This document shows, one piece after another, positions 62,006 to 64,000 of a stretch of DNA of 64,000 bases. The DNA is taken from the NCBI GenBank assembly GCA_003054695.1, contig QAZA01000045.1, positions 755,956-819,955 of the forward strand, given 5' to 3'. A program made the position numbers and the translations under genes. Under the pieces are notes generated by a model. The model ran no database searches. It saw nothing but the letters and a program-made list of their open reading frames with translations, and had not been told where the DNA came from. The stretch's first letter is position 1. Each line of letters starts with the position of its first letter. This stretch comes from Verrucomicrobia bacterium LW23 (GTDB lineage: Bacteria > Verrucomicrobiota > Verrucomicrobiia > Methylacidiphilales > UBA1321).

Positions 62006-62105
62006 AGCTCAGGGCAATACGCCAGCGAGCGCGTGGAGGTCATGCCTGAGCCGGGAAGGACTCAGATGGCAGCAACCCATTGGCGCAAGATCTTGACCTT
62101 CAAGC
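62006..62105 (+). ncRNA. candidate structured RNA, possibly SRP (4.5S-like) RNA
   Basis: About 100 bases between the O-methyltransferase start and the G repeat. Folding by eye: outer stem AGGGCAA (62011-62017) with TTGACCT (62093-62099), then GCGC and GTG pairing, a GG/CC pair enclosing TCAT opposite AGCAA, then GCC/GGC and an apical stem TGAG/CTCA closed by CCGGGAAGG. The GGGAAGG and GGCAGCAACC strings recall the GGAAGG...AGCA residues of SRP RNA, and ffs often neighbours dnaX. The apical stem is longer than in the standard small SRP RNA, so this may be another RNA. Strand taken as plus because of the motif direction. Confidence 0.4.
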
Positions 62106-62155
62106 CATCGCGTACTCCTCAACGTATGACCATGGGGATACACCTCGTCCCCCCT

Positions 62156-62262
62156 CCCCCTTAGCGGCTTTGTCCCCCTTCGCGTGAAAAACTCCCCTTC
62201 TGTCCCCTGAGAAAGGCTTACGGATTATTTCACGCGAAGGGGGACAAAGCCGTTAAGGGGAA
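62156..62262. repeat. intergenic palindrome, TTAGCGGCTTTGTCC family (copy G)
   Basis: Arms 62156-62189 and 62228-62262 are reverse complements over about 33 bases with two mismatches; the loop is 38 bases. It shares CTTAGCGGCTTTGTCCCCCT (and 3 more bases) with the inner part of copy F at 50545. It sits in the 318-base gap (61979-62296) after dnaX, downstream of the candidate RNA. No ORF. Confidence 0.85.
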
Positions 62263-62296
62263 GCGGATGCCTGGATGCGGTAGGCAGCCAGCCAGG

Positions 62297-64000
62297 CTAC
62301 TTGCGGGGCGAGACGATGCGCGCCTCGAAAAGCTCCAGCGCCTGGCGGATGAGCGGGTCGTTTTCGAAGGAGGCCGAGTCGAGCTTGCCGGCCGGGCCGT
62401 CTTCCTCGGCGGCCGCGGTGGGGCGCTCCTCCACGTTGCCGAGGATGAAGGTGATGAGGGGGATGAAGCCGATTTCCTCTTGAAAGGCGGTCTCGATAAT
62501 CTCCAGGTTCTTCTTATGGCGCAACCAGTTAAGTTTGCTGCCAAATTTGGTGGGTACCTTGATGTACAGCTCCGCCCCGCGCACGTCCTCCACGCGCATG
62601 GAGCCGATCATTGCGGCCTCCGTGGGGCGGGCGGCGGCGAAGGTATCGGCCACGGCGGCCCACACGGCGGGGGCGTTCTCGATGCGCCGCCCGGCGTTGG
62701 CGGCGGCGCGATCGGCGGCGGCCCTGGCGGCGGGGCTGGCGCTTTTGCCTCGGCCACGGCCCGCGCCTTTCGGAGGCTCCGCGCTGCCTGCGGCCACGGG
62801 CGGCGCGTCCTCGCCGGGGGAGGCAAAGGGCGACATCTCTTCCTCATCCCCCGCGCCACCCGGCGCTGCCGATAGGGCGGGGCCCGAGGAAATGGACGCG
62901 GAAGGCGCAGGCGTTTGTGGCACGACGCCGAGGGATGCCGGGATGTATTTTTGCTTTGCGGGCGACGGAGCTGTCTCCCGTGCCGTTTCGGCCGCCGGCG
63001 CAGGCGCGCTGCGGGGCGCCGCTGCGGCTGGCGCGATTTCCGGAATCGGCGAAGCGTTCGCGGGCGTATCAGGCGTAGACGGTATCACAGACGTCACAGG
63101 CGCCGCAGTTTCAGATTCGGCAATAGCGTGTGACACGCCTACCTCTGGCCCAGCGCCGGATGGCATGGGCGCATCCACGGGTGCGGCCGTCTGCGTGGCG
63201 GGCACAGCTTGCGCGGCGGGCGCGGAAACCTCGACAAGCGGTGCGGTGCCCGGCAGTGCCAGCGCCACTTCTTCCGGCGCAGGCGTAATCGCAGCGGGCG
63301 CCGCAGTAACGTTTGGCGCGGGCTCGGGAGCTACGGAGACAGCTACGGGAGCGGGTGGCGTGGGAGATGCGGGGGCGTCGCCGAAAAGATCGGGGCCTGC
63401 ATCCGGCGCGCTCGCGTGCTGGGCCTCCGTGCTTTGCGGGAGCTCCGTCGCGGAGAGCAGCACGTCGGGCTTGCCCGAGGGAGGCGTGGCTTCTGTGTTC
63501 GGCGCCGCCGCCGCCAGGGCAGGTGTTGCCAAGGCAGGCGCTGCTACGGCAGGTGTCGAGGGCGTTGCAGGAGCTTCTACTTTCCCGGCGGCAACGGCAT
63601 CCGCAGCCCTGTCGGGGGATGCTTCGGTTGCTGTATCTCCTGGCACAGCACTCGCCCGCAGAGGGGCGGGCACCGGCGCAGTCGCAGTCGTTGGCGCTGG
63701 CGCGGACACAGCTTCCTCCAAACGGGACGGCCCGGCTGCCAGAGGTACGGAGCTTTCCGGCACGGCGGCCACGTAGGTACTGCGCACCGCGGCTGCTGCT
63801 GGGGTCGCGACGGGTTCCCCCCCCGATACATCGCCCGGGGCGCCGGCAAGGGCGCGGGTGCCGGTGGAGGCGGCGCGGGCGGCGTAGCCGGGGCGCGGGG
63901 GCGTGTCCTTGTCGCTGCCCAGCTTGAGCAGGATGCTCTCCAGCGAAACTTTTTCCCTCAGCGTGCACAGCTGAATCATCGTCACCTCAAACAGCACATC
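62297..64000 (-). CDS. dnaX: DNA polymerase III subunit gamma/tau, C-terminal part (5' end outside window)
   Basis: Clamp-loader subunit. The visible 567 codons begin in the middle: DVLFEVTMIQLCTLREKVSL is the end of the structural domain that follows the AAA+ ATPase. A very long Ala/Pro/Thr/Val-rich stretch follows (about 340 residues) with no fold, then basic GRGRGKSASPAARAAADRAA and a C-terminal globular domain (about 440-566, VPTKFGSKLNWLRHKKNLEI) typical of tau domains that contact the polymerase. The ATP-binding N-terminal half is beyond the window edge. The downstream gap holds palindrome G and a candidate structured RNA. Confidence 0.88.
   Translation of the reverse strand, partial: DVLFEVTMIQLCTLREKVSLESILLKLGSDKDTPPRPGYAARAASTGTRALAGAPGDVSGGEPVATPAAAAVRSTYVAAVPESSVPLAAGPSRLEEAVSAPAPTTATAPVPAPLRASAVPGDTATEASPDRAADAVAAGKVEAPATPSTPAVAAPALATPALAAAAPNTEATPPSGKPDVLLSATELPQSTEAQHASAPDAGPDLFGDAPASPTPPAPVAVSVAPEPAPNVTAAPAAITPAPEEVALALPGTAPLVEVSAPAAQAVPATQTAAPVDAPMPSGAGPEVGVSHAIAESETAAPVTSVIPSTPDTPANASPIPEIAPAAAAPRSAPAPAAETARETAPSPAKQKYIPASLGVVPQTPAPSASISSGPALSAAPGGAGDEEEMSPFASPGEDAPPVAAGSAEPPKGAGRGRGKSASPAARAAADRAAANAGRRIENAPAVWAAVADTFAAARPTEAAMIGSMRVEDVRGAELYIKVPTKFGSKLNWLRHKKNLEIIETAFQEEIGFIPLITFILGNVEERPTAAAEEDGPAGKLDSASFENDPLIRQALELFEARIVSPRK

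Noticed and set aside
1-64000. tRNA, rRNA, CRISPR arrays, prophage or IS elements
   Set aside because: Scanned the gaps; no tRNA cloverleaf, no regularly spaced repeats, no transposase or integrase. The palindromes are single or nested units, not regularly interspaced.

Overview
This is a GC-rich chromosomal window (coding regions about 62-68% GC by eye) with 43 protein genes I can support, no rRNA, no tRNA, no CRISPR array and no recognisable transposase or phage gene. The gene style points to the PVC superphylum, most likely Verrucomicrobiota (inference, not proven). The reasons are three short GYF_2-type proteins anchored in the membrane, a stand-alone ovothiol-type methyltransferase, a His-rich CzcB with a C-terminal membrane helix, PL/GH enzymes for polysaccharide use, start codons that usually lack a Shine-Dalgarno sequence, and long palindromic intergenic repeats that translate as 'HKDTKTQR'-like strings.

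Layout. 1-9.7 kb: 3' end of PEP carboxylase (ppc), two GYF_2 membrane proteins, a small membrane protein, a secreted protein, a nucleoside hydrolase, a GH63-type glucosidase and a small secreted Lys-rich protein. 9.8-17.1 kb: GNAT acetyltransferase, a very large TPR-CHAT protein, an FHA-adenylate cyclase and a TPR membrane protein, i.e. a signalling block. 17.3-24.9 kb: a CzcCBA-type heavy-metal efflux operon flanked by small Cys-containing exported proteins. 25.2-31.9 kb: a five-PAS sensor with no output domain, a HEAT-repeat exported protein, shikimate dehydrogenase (aroE) and a third GYF_2 protein. 32.0-36.5 kb: an AcrAB-type multidrug efflux pair. 37.0-41.3 kb: heparinase II/III-type lyase and GH130 phosphorylase/hydrolase. 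41.3-50.4 kb: a DUF4178-like protein, a solitary type III secretion ATPase (sctN), a DUF4239-like membrane protein, a RodZ-like protein, 3-methyladenine glycosylase (tag) and membrane proteins. 50.8-64 kb: outer-membrane porin, a degenerate cyclic-nucleotide-binding protein, an exonuclease/endonuclease/phosphatase-family enzyme, a TPR protein, a vWA-like protein, OvoA-C-like and catechol-type methyltransferases, a candidate structured RNA and the 3' end of dnaX.

Working together: the efflux operons (metal and drug), the porin and the glycan enzymes describe a free-living Gram-negative heterotroph that breaks down complex polysaccharides. CHAT, FHA-cyclase, PAS, vWA and GYF_2 proteins suggest elaborate, poorly charted signalling at the membrane.

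The strongest unexplained signal is a dense set of intergenic palindromes in at least three sequence families (gaps at 1.6, 24.2, 25.1, 41.8, 44.0, 49.1, 50.6, 59.7, 60.9-61.3 and 62.2 kb). Some are nested, some are mosaics of shared modules, one supplies the stop codon of tag, and they occur in convergent, tandem and divergent gaps alike. Another is an 8-G run in czcB that appears to have shifted the reading frame into the following spacer.
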